Below are positions 15,829 through 23,888 of a DNA stretch of 64,000 bases, piece after piece. Numbering within the stretch: the first letter of the stretch is position 1; each line of letters opens with the position of its first letter. The notes under the pieces are model-generated. The model had not been told where the DNA came from. It ran no database searches and saw only the letters and a program-made list of their open reading frames with translations. Origin of the DNA: Bacteroidales bacterium (GTDB taxonomy: Bacteria > Bacteroidota > Bacteroidia > Bacteroidales > P3). Location: NCBI GenBank assembly GCA_024681475.1, contig JAILAT010000049.1, positions 62,001-126,000 on the forward strand, given 5' to 3'. A program made the translations under genes and the position numbers.

Positions 15829-16176
15829 ATGGCTAGTAATCCCGATTTGGTACAGTACATCGCCGACCAATGCAGCGGTGCAGGCGAGATTGTGATGCGC
15901 AAGATGTTTGGCGATTATGGCGTCTACTGCCGTCCGCAGGGCTCCGACGATCTTCTGTTTTTTGGTTTGGTGAGCGACAACGGATTTTATATCAAACCGC
16001 TCGAGGAACTTCGGACGCTGTTGCGCGAGGTGGATTTGCGTCCGCCATACGAAGGGGCGAAACAGTATTATTATATCGCCGACCTCGACGATGCCGACTA
16101 TCTGTCCGCCCTGGTGCGTGCCGCCTGTGCTGCGTTGCCGATGCCCAAGCCCAAAGCCAAAAGGAGCAAAAAATAA
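15829..16176 (+). CDS. TfoX N-terminal domain protein
   Basis: A 115-aa protein made of one TfoX/Sxy N-terminal domain: VQYIADQCSGAGEIVMRKMFGDYGVYC... and FYIKPLEEL... PPYEGAKQYYYIADLDDADYLSALVRAA. In gamma-proteobacteria Sxy/TfoX is linked to competence gene control, but stand-alone N-domain proteins in Bacteroidota have no established role. The C-terminus is a short Lys-rich tail. Confidence 0.85.
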   Translation: MASNPDLVQYIADQCSGAGEIVMRKMFGDYGVYCRPQGSDDLLFFGLVSDNGFYIKPLEELRTLLREVDLRPPYEGAKQYYYIADLDDADYLSALVRAACAALPMPKPKAKRSKK

Positions 16177-16201
16177 GAAGCCGTCCCTTTGGAACGGCTT
16201 C
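16177..16201. terminator. Bidirectional terminator
   Basis: GAAGCCGTCCC-TTT-GGAACGGCTTC, a stem of about 10 bp with one mismatch, starts immediately after the TfoX-N stop codon and also lies downstream of the convergent lipoprotein gene. Confidence 0.7.
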
Positions 16202-16246
16202 TCGTCTCTCGGCTATTTATAAAATAGCTATTGCTTTTACATGCAA

Positions 16247-16465
16247 TTAGAGGTTCTCAACAGCAGCCTGAGCCTCATCGGTAGCAGCTTCGAGATCCTC
16301 AGCGGCAGCCTCAAGATTCTCCTCGGCGTTGGCGCAAGCCTCGTCGATGTTCTCCTCAGCGTTCTCAATGGGGGTCTCCTCCTCAGGGGTAGCCTCGGTG
16401 TTGTTGTTGCAAGCCACAAACGAGAACATGGCTGCGATTGCAAGGGTAAAGAATACTTTCTTCAT
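16247..16465 (-). CDS. Small acidic lipoprotein
   Basis: A 72-aa protein. The signal sequence MKKVFFTLAIAAMFSFVAC ends in a lipobox with Cys19, and the mature part is almost entirely Glu/Ala/Asn repeats (EENIDEACANAEENLEAAAEDLEAATDEAQ), predicted as one acidic helix. Such proteins are abundant and anchored in the envelope in Bacteroidota, but their role is unknown. It has a -7 box 66 bp upstream. Confidence 0.8.
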   Translation of the reverse strand: MKKVFFTLAIAAMFSFVACNNNTEATPEEETPIENAEENIDEACANAEENLEAAAEDLEAATDEAQAAVENL

Positions 16466-16530
16466 TTTTTTTTAGTTTTAATTGGTTAATAATTAATTAT
16501 CTAATTTTGTTTTTTCCGTTTTTCTGGTTG

Positions 16531-16538
16531 CAAAAATA
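16531..16538 (-). promoter_or_regulatory. -7 box for the small lipoprotein
   Basis: TATTTTTG followed by CAACC on the minus strand; no convincing TTTG box upstream. Confidence 0.5.
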
Positions 16539-16640
16539 CTACTATTTTCAGTAGTGGGTGCAGAATATAGTTTTAAAAATTCTTAAATAAACTATAACTA
16601 TCTGATTATAAGTTATTCTACGGTGTGCAAAAAGCGTTAA

Positions 16641-16674
16641 AAAATGCGTTTTTTGTATCAAAAAAACGCATTTT
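16641..16674 (-). terminator. rnfA terminator
   Basis: AAAATGCGTTTTTT pairs perfectly with AAAAAACGCATTTT (14 bp) around a short loop. On the minus strand the stem is followed by a T run, 33 bp after the rnfA stop. Confidence 0.85.
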
Positions 16675-16706
16675 GAGGTTTGGAATATTCTAATTTTGAG
16701 ATAATT

Positions 16707-17324
16707 TTAGGGGATGGGGACGATGCCGCCGAATCCCATGAAAGCCATGGCCAAAATACCGGCGGTGACGAGTGCTATGGGAACACCCTTCATGCCTTTG
16801 GGAACGCCAGTCAACTCCATCTGTTCGCGGATGCCGGCGAAGATGACCAGCGCCAGGGTGAAGCCCAGTGCGATGCTGGCCGAGTAGATGGTGCTCTGAA
16901 GAAGGTTCATCTCTTTCTGGATCACAAGGATGGCGACACCCAGGACAGCGCAGTTGGTGGTGATAAGCGGCAGGAAAACTCCCAAGGTCTGATACAGCGA
17001 TGGGGAGGTTTTCTTCAACACGATCTCAACCATCTGTACCAGTCCGGCGATGACCAAGATGTAGACGATGGTCTGCAAAAAGCGCAGGTCGCGGATGGGC
17101 TCGTTGGTGGCGGCATCAATGGGATACAGCAGATAGGTGTATATCAGCCAGGTGACCACGGTGGCGAGGAGCATCACAAACAGAACTGCTCCGCCCATGC
17201 CGAGCGAACTTTTCACATCCTTCGAGACACCCAAAAAAGGGCAGATGCCCAAAAACTGGGCCAAGACTACGTTGTTTACAAAGATTGCACCAATAATCAA
17301 TGCAAAAGGACTCAGTGGATCCAT
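16707..17324 (-). CDS. rnfA: Rnf electron transport complex subunit A
   Basis: A 205-aa six-span membrane protein, one of two related inner-membrane subunits of the Rnf ferredoxin:NAD+ oxidoreductase that pumps Na+ or H+. The RnfA-specific stretch FVNNVVLAQFLGICPFLGVSK (about 15-35) and the mirrored TTNCAVLGVAI (about 137-147), each with a Cys, are present. Other rnf genes are absent here, although they normally form one cluster. It has its own strong promoter, structured leader and terminator, so it is a monocistronic unit. Confidence 0.93.
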   Translation of the reverse strand: MDPLSPFALIIGAIFVNNVVLAQFLGICPFLGVSKDVKSSLGMGGAVLFVMLLATVVTWLIYTYLLYPIDAATNEPIRDLRFLQTIVYILVIAGLVQMVEIVLKKTSPSLYQTLGVFLPLITTNCAVLGVAILVIQKEMNLLQSTIYSASIALGFTLALVIFAGIREQMELTGVPKGMKGVPIALVTAGILAMAFMGFGGIVPIP

Positions 17325-17351
17325 GATGTTATTTCTTTAGTTTACAACAAA

Positions 17352-17396
17352 TTGCCGTTCGATGAACCTTGTTTCGCCAAGGATACTATCGAACGG
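17352..17396 (-). promoter_or_regulatory. Structured 5' leader of rnfA
   Basis: TTGCCGTTCGAT (17352-17363) and its complement ATCGAACGGCAA (17388-17399, partly within the -7 box) close a foldback that also contains CCTTG/CAAGG. Almost the whole leader between promoter and start is base-paired. It could stabilise the mRNA or control translation; no known riboswitch class is recognised. Confidence 0.6.
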
Positions 17397-17428
17397 CAAA
17401 AATACACTCTTTTTTTTAATTGTGCAAA
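17397..17428 (-). promoter_or_regulatory. rnfA promoter
   Basis: TTTG (17425-17428), a 20-bp spacer and TATTTTTG (17397-17404) on the minus strand form a full Bacteroidota promoter. Confidence 0.8.
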
Positions 17429-17489
17429 TTTTTCTGCCCTTTTTGTTTTGACATGAGCTTTCGGTGCAGCGCAAAAGCGCGTGTCGGTC

Positions 17490-19271
17490 TTATTCTATCC
17501 AGCCCAGCACGTCGCCTTTTTTGACCATCGAGCCTTGTGCATAGCAGGTGTCTACCAGCTTGCCTGCCACGGTGGTCGTCACGGGCATCATGGCGTAGGA
17601 GGCCTGGATGGTGCAGAAGGTGTCGCCAGCCTGATACTGTTTGCCGGGGGCGGGGGGCACCGACTTGTCGGCGAAGTCCAGCTCCCAGATGACCTGGCCG
17701 GTAGCAGTGGCAACGACAGGGGTGGCATTCTTGAAGCGCTCCTTCATATAGTTGGGCATGGTGCCAGGCTCCACGGCCACGGCAGGTGCCGGTGCGGCAG
17801 CGGCAGATTTCTCGGCGCGCAGCGCTTCCACCTCTTTGTTGAAACGCTCTTTGGCGATGCCGCTCTTGTAGTCGCGATATTGACGGTCGTGCATGGCCAG
17901 CTCGAAGAGTTCTTCGTCGTCTTCGCCACGGTCCCAGCCTTTTTCTTCCATCTCCTTGATGTAGGTGGGCAAAGTGTCGGGGTAGGCGTCTTGCGGCACA
18001 CCTTCGTAGAATTCCAGACCTTGGCTTTTGGCCAGCTCCACGATTTCGGGAGCCAGGGGGCCGGGCAGATGGCCTGCGCGACCCAGGATCATGCTCCAGG
18101 TGTCTTTGTCTATCTGGGTGAAGCGCGGCTTGCCCTGCGCCATGTTGAGCAGGTTGAGCACCGCGGTGTTCTTGCTGTATTGGCTGAACGGCGTCACCAG
18201 GGGAGGATAGCCCAGCATGGGCCAGATGTGCTCTACCTCCTGGAACAGCTGTACCGTCAGTTCTTCGAAGCTCACCTCGGGTTTGCCGTTTTTCTTCAAG
18301 GCCATATTGATGGCACCGTGTACACCGCGCAGGTCGCTCATCATGGAGCCCATCATGCCGCCGGGAAGACCACAGCCGACAAGCAGCGAGGTGCTGATGC
18401 GGTTGCCGGGATTGATGTAGAGGCCCAGGAAGTCGTCGATGAACTCCTGGTTCAGCTTGCGGGCTGCCATATAGGCTTCCATGTTGATGTCCTTCACCAG
18501 GAATCCGGCATCTTTCAGCATGGCCTGCACGCTGATGATGTCGGGATGCACCATACCCCACGACAGGGGCTCCATGGCGCAGTCTATCACGTCGGCGCCG
18601 GCCTCGGCCACCATCAGGATGCTGGCCATCGAGAGGCCAGGACCTGTATGTCCGTGATACTGCACCACGATGTGCGGATACTTGGTCTTGATTTCTTTCA
18701 CCAGACGTCCCAACGTGGCAGGACGGCCTACGCCGGCCATGTCCTTCAGGGCTATCTCGTCGGCTCCGAATTCCACCAGCTTGTCCACGATGCCCATGTA
18801 GTATTCCACTGTGTGCACGGGGGAGTGGGTGATACTCAACGCGGCTTGCGAAATCATGCCCGCCTCTTTGGCTGCCACCACCGACAGCTCCAGGTTGCGC
18901 GGGTCGTTGAGGCCGCAGAACGAACGCATGATGTCCACGCCCTGAGCCTTCTTGACTTTAGGCATCAGACGGCGCACATCGGCCGGAACACCGTACATGC
19001 GGAGACCGTTCAGTGCACGCTCCAGCATGTGTGTCTGGATGCCTGCCTTGTTGAATTCTTTTGTCCATGCCCGAACCGCTTTGTTCGGGTTTTCGCCGTA
19101 CATCAGATTCACCTGCTCAAAGGCCCCCCCATTGGTCTCGATACGATCGAAGCAGCCCATCTCCACTATCACGGGAGCAATGGTCGTCAACTGATCAACG
19201 CGAGGCTGATATTTGCCCGACGACTGCCACATATCGCGGTAGACCAAACTGAATTTTATCTCTTTTGACAT
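17490..19271 (-). CDS. Carboxyltransferase subunit (oxaloacetate decarboxylase alpha / pyruvate carboxylase B type)
   Basis: A 593-aa protein. Residues 1-290 form the HMGL-like carboxyltransferase barrel with DIMRSFCGLNDPRNLE, the catalytic Lys in ADEIALKDMAG and metal ligands in QYHGHTGPG. The middle is the PYC_OADA helical domain. The last ~75 residues resemble a biotinyl/lipoyl domain, but the AMKM hairpin that should carry biotin reads YAMMPV, with no lysine. Transcarboxylation by this domain is therefore doubtful, and a separate biotin carrier may be used. Annotated homologues are usually called oxaloacetate decarboxylase; membrane partner subunits are not in this window. Confidence 0.85.
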   Translation of the reverse strand: MSKEIKFSLVYRDMWQSSGKYQPRVDQLTTIAPVIVEMGCFDRIETNGGAFEQVNLMYGENPNKAVRAWTKEFNKAGIQTHMLERALNGLRMYGVPADVRRLMPKVKKAQGVDIMRSFCGLNDPRNLELSVVAAKEAGMISQAALSITHSPVHTVEYYMGIVDKLVEFGADEIALKDMAGVGRPATLGRLVKEIKTKYPHIVVQYHGHTGPGLSMASILMVAEAGADVIDCAMEPLSWGMVHPDIISVQAMLKDAGFLVKDINMEAYMAARKLNQEFIDDFLGLYINPGNRISTSLLVGCGLPGGMMGSMMSDLRGVHGAINMALKKNGKPEVSFEELTVQLFQEVEHIWPMLGYPPLVTPFSQYSKNTAVLNLLNMAQGKPRFTQIDKDTWSMILGRAGHLPGPLAPEIVELAKSQGLEFYEGVPQDAYPDTLPTYIKEMEEKGWDRGEDDEELFELAMHDRQYRDYKSGIAKERFNKEVEALRAEKSAAAAPAPAVAVEPGTMPNYMKERFKNATPVVATATGQVIWELDFADKSVPPAPGKQYQAGDTFCTIQASYAMMPVTTTVAGKLVDTCYAQGSMVKKGDVLGWIE

Positions 19272-19455
19272 AGTTTTACTGTCCTTCTTATGCTATAAAT
19301 AATTAACAAACAATCAAATACGAATTTCAAATAAAAGAAATTCGCGCACGCAAAGATATATAAAAAAAACAAATAGAATTAAAAAGCGGAAAAATAATTT
19401 TGATGTCTTCAGAAGTCAAGCCCCATAGGGGGGTATGCTATGAAATAGGAAAGGG

Positions 19456-20250
19456 CTATAGTCCAAAGAGATGCCTAGCATTCTGGGTGGTCGCTGCGGC
19501 CACGGTCTCGACGCTCACACCTTTTATCTCGGCCACTTTGCTGGCGACGTGCGCCACATAGGCGCTTTCGTTGCGATGGCCCCGATGGGGCACGGGGGCA
19601 AGATAGGGTGAGTCGGTCTCCAGCACCAGCTTTTCAAGCGGTAGGGCCGCCACAATGTCGGGGAGTGCCGATTTCTTGTAGGTCACCGTGCCGCCGATGC
19701 CCAGCAGAAATCCCATTTCCACTCCGAGCTGTGCCTGCTCCAACGTGCCGCTGTAGCAGTGCAGGATGCCCCGGTAGCTGCAGCTGCCGTGGTGATGCAA
19801 CAGTTTGTACAGCAGTTCGTATGCGTCGCCGTCGCCACTCTCTTTGGCGTTGCGCAGGTGCAGCACGACAGGCTTCTGCAGTTGCTCGGCCCATACGATT
19901 TGCCGCTCCAGCACATCCAGCTGCTGCTCCACAAAGGTGGTGTCCCAGTAGAGGTCGAGGCCTATCTCGCCGACACCCACGTAGTGCTCGGGATGGGCAA
20001 AGAGCAGCTCTTTCGCTATGGCCAAATCGGCTTCGAAGTCCGCATTCACCGAGGTGGGGTGCAGCCCCATCATCTGCCGGAACAGGTCGGGGCGTGCCGT
20101 GGCCAACGCCTCTTGTCTCTCGTAGCTCTCCTTGTCGATGGCGGGTAGCAGTATCAGCTCCACGCCAGCGGCCTCAGCACGCGCGAGGGCTTCGTTACGG
20201 TCGCCGTCGAAGGCTTCGTCGTAAAGGTGTGAGTGGGTGTCTATCAGCAT
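19456..20250 (-). CDS. tatD: TatD family metal-dependent hydrolase
   Basis: A 264-aa TIM-barrel nuclease-family protein. Metal ligands are visible as DTHSHLY (residues 4-10), GEIGLD (94-99), HLR (about 130), HCYSG (about 162) and the terminal ETDSPYLAP (about 212-220). TatD-type enzymes act as 3'-5' exonucleases and deoxyribonucleases; the physiological role here is not determined. It starts 7 bp after the DUF2520 gene ends, so the two are co-transcribed. Confidence 0.93.
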   Translation of the reverse strand: MLIDTHSHLYDEAFDGDRNEALARAEAAGVELILLPAIDKESYERQEALATARPDLFRQMMGLHPTSVNADFEADLAIAKELLFAHPEHYVGVGEIGLDLYWDTTFVEQQLDVLERQIVWAEQLQKPVVLHLRNAKESGDGDAYELLYKLLHHHGSCSYRGILHCYSGTLEQAQLGVEMGFLLGIGGTVTYKKSALPDIVAALPLEKLVLETDSPYLAPVPHRGHRNESAYVAHVASKVAEIKGVSVETVAAATTQNARHLFGL

Positions 20251-20257
20251 GGATTCT

Positions 20258-21034
20258 TTATTGTTTCGCTGCGGTATTGTCTTCTATCTGCTTGGTCATC
20301 AGGTCGTAGAGCGCCAGCATCTGCTCGTTGTCGGCCAGCAGGCGCCGCTGGTTGTCAATCGTTTTCTGGTCGCGCCGACGTGCGGGACCCGTCTGCTGCT
20401 GCCACAGGTTACCTTGCTTGATTTTCTCGGCCGTCAGTGTCACCAGCGGGTGCAGTATGGCGAAATCCATACCGTGTTCCGTCACTAGGTCTTGTGCCAG
20501 CGCGTTGATGCAGTTGCCGAAGTTGTTGACCATCACGGCGGCGAGGTGCAGCCATTGGCGCTGCTGGCTGTCAATAGGATACACGTTCTTCGACACCGAC
20601 TTGGCCAGTTCCATGATGGCCTTCTCTGTGGCTTCGTTGCAGCCTTCTATGCAGAAAGGCACCTCCCCGTAGTTCATTGCCACGTCGCGGATGAAGGTCT
20701 GTGGCGACCACAGCACACCATACTTCCGGCTGATGGGTTTCAGCACGTTGAGCGACACGCCGCCGGCGGTGTGCAGCACCAGCGCGTCGCGCAGCTGCAG
20801 GTCCAGCGCCAAGTCGAACAGCGCGTCGTCGGCCACGGCCAAAATGTACACGTCGGCAGTGGGATACAGCAGTCCCAGCTTGTCGATAGGCTCTGCAAAC
20901 ACTTGGTTGGCAAGAGCTTCAGCGTGGTCGTATTCGCGCGACCAGATCTGCACTATCTGGTGCCCGGCAGCGTGGAATGCTTTGGCCAGGTGGGTGGCGA
21001 CGTTGCCCGACCCGATGAAGGTGATGGTGCTCAT
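20258..21034 (-). CDS. Rossmann-fold oxidoreductase with DUF2520
   Basis: A 258-aa protein. An N-terminal NAD(P)-binding Rossmann region (ITFIGSGNVATHLAKAFHAAGHQIVQIWSR, residues 3-32) is followed by a DUF2520 helical domain (about 125-250, with LAAVMVNNFGNCINALAQDL). It resembles pyrroline-5-carboxylate reductase and F420-type enzymes in fold, but the substrate is unknown. Operon with tatD. Confidence 0.85.
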   Translation of the reverse strand: MSTITFIGSGNVATHLAKAFHAAGHQIVQIWSREYDHAEALANQVFAEPIDKLGLLYPTADVYILAVADDALFDLALDLQLRDALVLHTAGGVSLNVLKPISRKYGVLWSPQTFIRDVAMNYGEVPFCIEGCNEATEKAIMELAKSVSKNVYPIDSQQRQWLHLAAVMVNNFGNCINALAQDLVTEHGMDFAILHPLVTLTAEKIKQGNLWQQQTGPARRRDQKTIDNQRRLLADNEQMLALYDLMTKQIEDNTAAKQ

Positions 21035-21097
21035 ATTCGTAGATATTATCTTGTTGTATTGTAGTGCGATGCTTTGGCCGTTTACGCCTCGGCACCA

Positions 21098-21135
21098 TAA
21101 AAAAGGGTCGAAACTCGCGTTCCGCCCTTTTTATA
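21098..21135. terminator. Hairpin terminator after the DUF2795 gene
   Basis: AAAAAGGG...CCCTTTTT arms around an inner region with CGCG, 30 bp after the DUF2795 stop on the minus strand, followed by T residues. Confidence 0.6.
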
Positions 21136-21164
21136 GTTTTTCGTGTTATTGTTTGCGCAAGGCA

Positions 21165-21386
21165 TTAGTATTCATCTTCTTGGAAGAAGAAGTCCTCTTT
21201 GGTGGGGTAGTCAGGCCAAATGTCCTCTATGCTGTCATAGGGGTCGCCTTCGTCCTCTATTTCCGACAGGTTTTCGATAACCTCCATCGGAGCACCTGTG
21301 CGCTGCGCGTAATCTATCAGTTCGTCTTTTGTGGCAGGCCAAGGTGCATCCTCTAATTTCGATGCAAGTTCAAGTGTCCAATACAT
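21165..21386 (-). CDS. DUF2795 protein
   Basis: A 73-aa acidic protein matching the DUF2795 pattern: MYWTLELASKLEDAPWPATKDELIDYAQRTGAPMEVIENLSEIEDEGDPYDSIEDIWPDYPTKEDFFFQEDEY. Such proteins are conserved in Bacteroidota and have no known function. It is separated from its neighbours by 130-bp gaps, so it is probably monocistronic. Confidence 0.88.
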   Translation of the reverse strand: MYWTLELASKLEDAPWPATKDELIDYAQRTGAPMEVIENLSEIEDEGDPYDSIEDIWPDYPTKEDFFFQEDEY

Positions 21387-21522
21387 ATTCCTCGTTCTCT
21401 TAAATGGTTCTGTTTAATGCTGTTATCTTTCTTCACTCCTCTTGTAGGTTCGACGCTTTTGTGCCTTTTTCATGCCTCTTTCGGCTGTTGTTGTCTACCT
21501 AAACGCATAGGGTTAGAAATTA

Positions 21523-22071
21523 TTATTTCACACCCCAAAAATTTTCGCTTTTATTTTCGCATTTCAGGAGGTAGCGTGATGCAACAAACAGATAATCAGA
21601 TAGTCTATTGATGTATTGCTTGATATTTTTTTCTATTTCCACCGTCTCGGCGGCGCGCACGATGCAGCGCTCGGCACGACGGCACACGGTGCGTGCCACG
21701 TGGCACTGCGCCGATGCCAGGCTTCCGCCAGGTATCACAAAGGCTTTCAGGCGTGGCACTTGCGCGTCCATGTTGTCGATCCAGCCTTCCAACTTTGCTG
21801 GTTCGTTGTCGGCCAGTTGTGGCAGCTTGGCGTAGGTGTCGGCATCTTCGGTGGCCAGCAGTGTCTGCACCACGAAGAGCTGGTTCTGGATGTCTTTCAG
21901 CTGTTCATACAGATGGCTGTCGATGGCCTGCACCATCTCGGCCAGCAGCCCGATGTGTGAGTTCAACTCGTCAACGGTGCCGTAGGCTTCCACGCGCAAG
22001 TCGCTTTTCTTGACCCTGGTGCCACCCACCAACGAGGTGGTGCCTTCGTCTCCTGTCTTGGTGTATATCAT
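21523..22071 (-). CDS. Cob(I)alamin adenosyltransferase, PduO type
   Basis: A 182-aa enzyme that transfers the adenosyl group of ATP to cob(I)alamin to make coenzyme B12. The ATP-binding N-terminus TKTGDEGTTSLVGGTRVKKSDLRVEAYGTVDELNSHIG and the C-terminal ARTVCRRAERCIVRAAE... INRLSDYLFVASRYL are diagnostic for the PduO family. It overlaps the upstream NifU-type gene by 4 bp. Adenosylcobalamin would serve methylmalonyl-CoA mutase in propionate formation, which is common in this order. Confidence 0.94.
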   Translation of the reverse strand: MIYTKTGDEGTTSLVGGTRVKKSDLRVEAYGTVDELNSHIGLLAEMVQAIDSHLYEQLKDIQNQLFVVQTLLATEDADTYAKLPQLADNEPAKLEGWIDNMDAQVPRLKAFVIPGGSLASAQCHVARTVCRRAERCIVRAAETVEIEKNIKQYINRLSDYLFVASRYLLKCENKSENFWGVK

Positions 22072-22313
22072 ACTCTTTCAACGCTTTTGACCTCGGGGAT
22101 GGCGTTGCGGATGGCGGTCTCGATGCCCTGTTTCAGAGTCATCATGGCGTGCGGGCAGCTGCCGCAGTGGCCCGTCAGGTGCACCATCACCACGCCTTCG
22201 TTGGTCATGTCCACATATTCCACATCGCCGCCGTCTTGCTGCAGGTAGGGGCGGATCTGGCCCAAAGCATTCTTGACTTTCTGTTCGATAACGGTTTTCT
22301 CTTCGTCTGTCAT
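22068..22313 (-). CDS. NifU C-terminal domain Fe-S scaffold protein
   Basis: An 81-aa stand-alone NifU C-terminal (Nfu) domain. The cluster-binding CxxC is in LTGHCGSCPHAMMTLKQGIE. It likely carries a [4Fe-4S] cluster to target proteins. The next upstream gene encodes Mrp/ApbC, another cluster carrier, and the downstream adenosyltransferase overlaps by 4 bp, so this is a small Fe-S and cofactor operon. Confidence 0.94.
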   Translation of the reverse strand: MTDEEKTVIEQKVKNALGQIRPYLQQDGGDVEYVDMTNEGVVMVHLTGHCGSCPHAMMTLKQGIETAIRNAIPEVKSVERV

Positions 22314-22349
22314 GGTGTTGTCTTTTTGCTGTTACTTATTGTGTGCTAT

Positions 22350-23423
22350 TTACTTTTTCTCCAGTTTGCAGATTTCCTTGATGGTGTTCTGGGCCACCTC
22401 CATGAAAGCTTCGCTCTCAGGTGTGGGCTGTTCGCTCCACAGGGCCACGGGCTTGCCGCTGTCGCCGCTCTCGGCAATGGATTGCACCAGCGGTATCTGG
22501 CCCAACAGGGTGATGTCCATCTCTTTGGCCAATTTGCTGCAGCCTTCACGGCCAAAAATGTAGTAACGGTTGTCTGGCAGCTCAGCGGGGGTGAAGTAGG
22601 CCATATTCTCCACGAAGCCCAGCACGGGGATGCCGATGTTGGGGTTCTGGAACATCTCCACGCCACGCACCACGTCGGCCAGCGCCACACGCTGCGGTGT
22701 GCTGACTATGATGGCACCCGTCACAGGCAGCGTCTGTGCTATGGTCAGCTGGATGTCGCCTGTTCCCGGAGGCATATCCACCACCAGGTAGTCAATCTCG
22801 TCCCACCAGGTCTCGGTGAGCAGCTGTTTCAGTGCGCCCGACGCCATGGGGCCTCGCCACACCAGCGCTTTTTCGGGGTCTACCAGGAAGCCTACCGACA
22901 TCAGCTTGATGCCATATTTCTCCACGGGAACCATGTAGGTCTTTCCGTCGTGGTTTTCGCCAAAGATATCCTGGTGGTTGACATTGAACATGATGGGTAT
23001 CGAGGGACCGTAGATGTCGGCATCAATCAATCCCACTTTGGCACCCGTCTTGGCCAGCGAGACGGCCAGGTTCACTGCCACTGTCGATTTGCCCACGCCA
23101 CCTTTGCCCGAAGCCACCAGGATGGTGTGCTTTATGTTGGGGAACATATCGGCGGGGTCAGGCTCTTCCACTTTGCGCGATGTCAGGTTCACCGTCACTT
23201 CGGCGTTGCGGTCCACATACTCATGTATCGCATTGATACAATCCTCCTTCATCTTCGATTTCATGGGGCATGCCGGCGTGGTCAGCACCAGGTCGAAGCT
23301 CACCTTGAGCCCGTTGACGCTGATGTTCTCTATCATGCCGAGTTGCGTCAAACTCTGCCCTAAATCGGGGTCGTCGACATGCGACAACGCCATTTCTATC
23401 ATTGTTGTGGTAATCTTGCTCAT
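22350..23423 (-). CDS. mrp: Mrp/NBP35-type Fe-S cluster carrier ATPase
   Basis: A P-loop ATPase of the Mrp/ApbC family. An N-terminal DUF59/MIP18-like domain (about 1-85) precedes the deviant Walker A ASGKGGVGKSTVAVNLA and the ATPase core (VDMPPGTGDIQLTIAQ). It delivers Fe-S clusters. The usual C-terminal CxxC is not obvious in this copy. The track ORF begins at 23450; I prefer the second ATG at 23423 (MSKITTTMIEMALSHVDDP) because family members begin this way, but the first cannot be excluded. Confidence 0.9.
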   Translation of the reverse strand: MSKITTTMIEMALSHVDDPDLGQSLTQLGMIENISVNGLKVSFDLVLTTPACPMKSKMKEDCINAIHEYVDRNAEVTVNLTSRKVEEPDPADMFPNIKHTILVASGKGGVGKSTVAVNLAVSLAKTGAKVGLIDADIYGPSIPIMFNVNHQDIFGENHDGKTYMVPVEKYGIKLMSVGFLVDPEKALVWRGPMASGALKQLLTETWWDEIDYLVVDMPPGTGDIQLTIAQTLPVTGAIIVSTPQRVALADVVRGVEMFQNPNIGIPVLGFVENMAYFTPAELPDNRYYIFGREGCSKLAKEMDITLLGQIPLVQSIAESGDSGKPVALWSEQPTPESEAFMEVAQNTIKEICKLEKK

Positions 23424-23451
23424 ATTTTCTGTATTCTTAATATATTTCATT

Positions 23452-23877
23452 CTATTCTATGTTGCGAAGCAGTTGCTCCACGATTTCCCCGTGGTCGAAA
23501 GCCAAGGGTGGCAGCTCCTGCAGCGAAAACCAGCGTGCTTCGGCGGCATCGTCGCCGCCCCGTGCTTCCAGTGTGCTGCGGTCCACCAGGGCCATGAATA
23601 TGACGCTGATGGTGCGGCCCCGTGGGTCGCGGCCTTCGCGCGATGCCACCAGCATCTCTTTCAGCTCCAGCCCTTTCAGTCCTGTCTCTTCTTCCAGCTC
23701 GCGGTGTGCGGTGAAGGCAATGTCGGGGTCGCTCATGTCGAAGAATCCGCCAGGCAGCGCCCAACAGTCTTTGTAGGGCTCGTGGCCGCGGCGTATCAGC
23801 AGCAGCTCATGGCGCTGGGGGTCTATCAGGGCAATGTCGGCCGTGACGGAGGGTCTGGGGTATTCGTAGCTATACAT
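23452..23877 (-). CDS. Nudix hydrolase
   Basis: A 141-aa protein with a Nudix box-like stretch GGFFDMSDPDIAFTAHRELEEETGL (about 62-86), in which the catalytic REL-EEE-TG part is intact while the first half is one residue longer than the textbook spacing. It would hydrolyse a nucleoside diphosphate derivative; the substrate is unknown, although the N-terminal PRPSVTADIALIDPQ resembles the ADP-ribose/NAD-type family. It lies immediately upstream of mrp and 11 bp after the thioredoxin-like gene, suggesting one transcript. Confidence 0.9.
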   Translation of the reverse strand: MYSYEYPRPSVTADIALIDPQRHELLLIRRGHEPYKDCWALPGGFFDMSDPDIAFTAHRELEEETGLKGLELKEMLVASREGRDPRGRTISVIFMALVDRSTLEARGGDDAAEARWFSLQELPPLAFDHGEIVEQLLRNIE

Positions 23878-23888
23878 ATCGCTGTCGG

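Noticed and set aside
17481-19268. 595-aa plus-strand ORF
   Set aside because: Antisense shadow of the carboxyltransferase gene, His/Gly-rich and without a recognisable domain.
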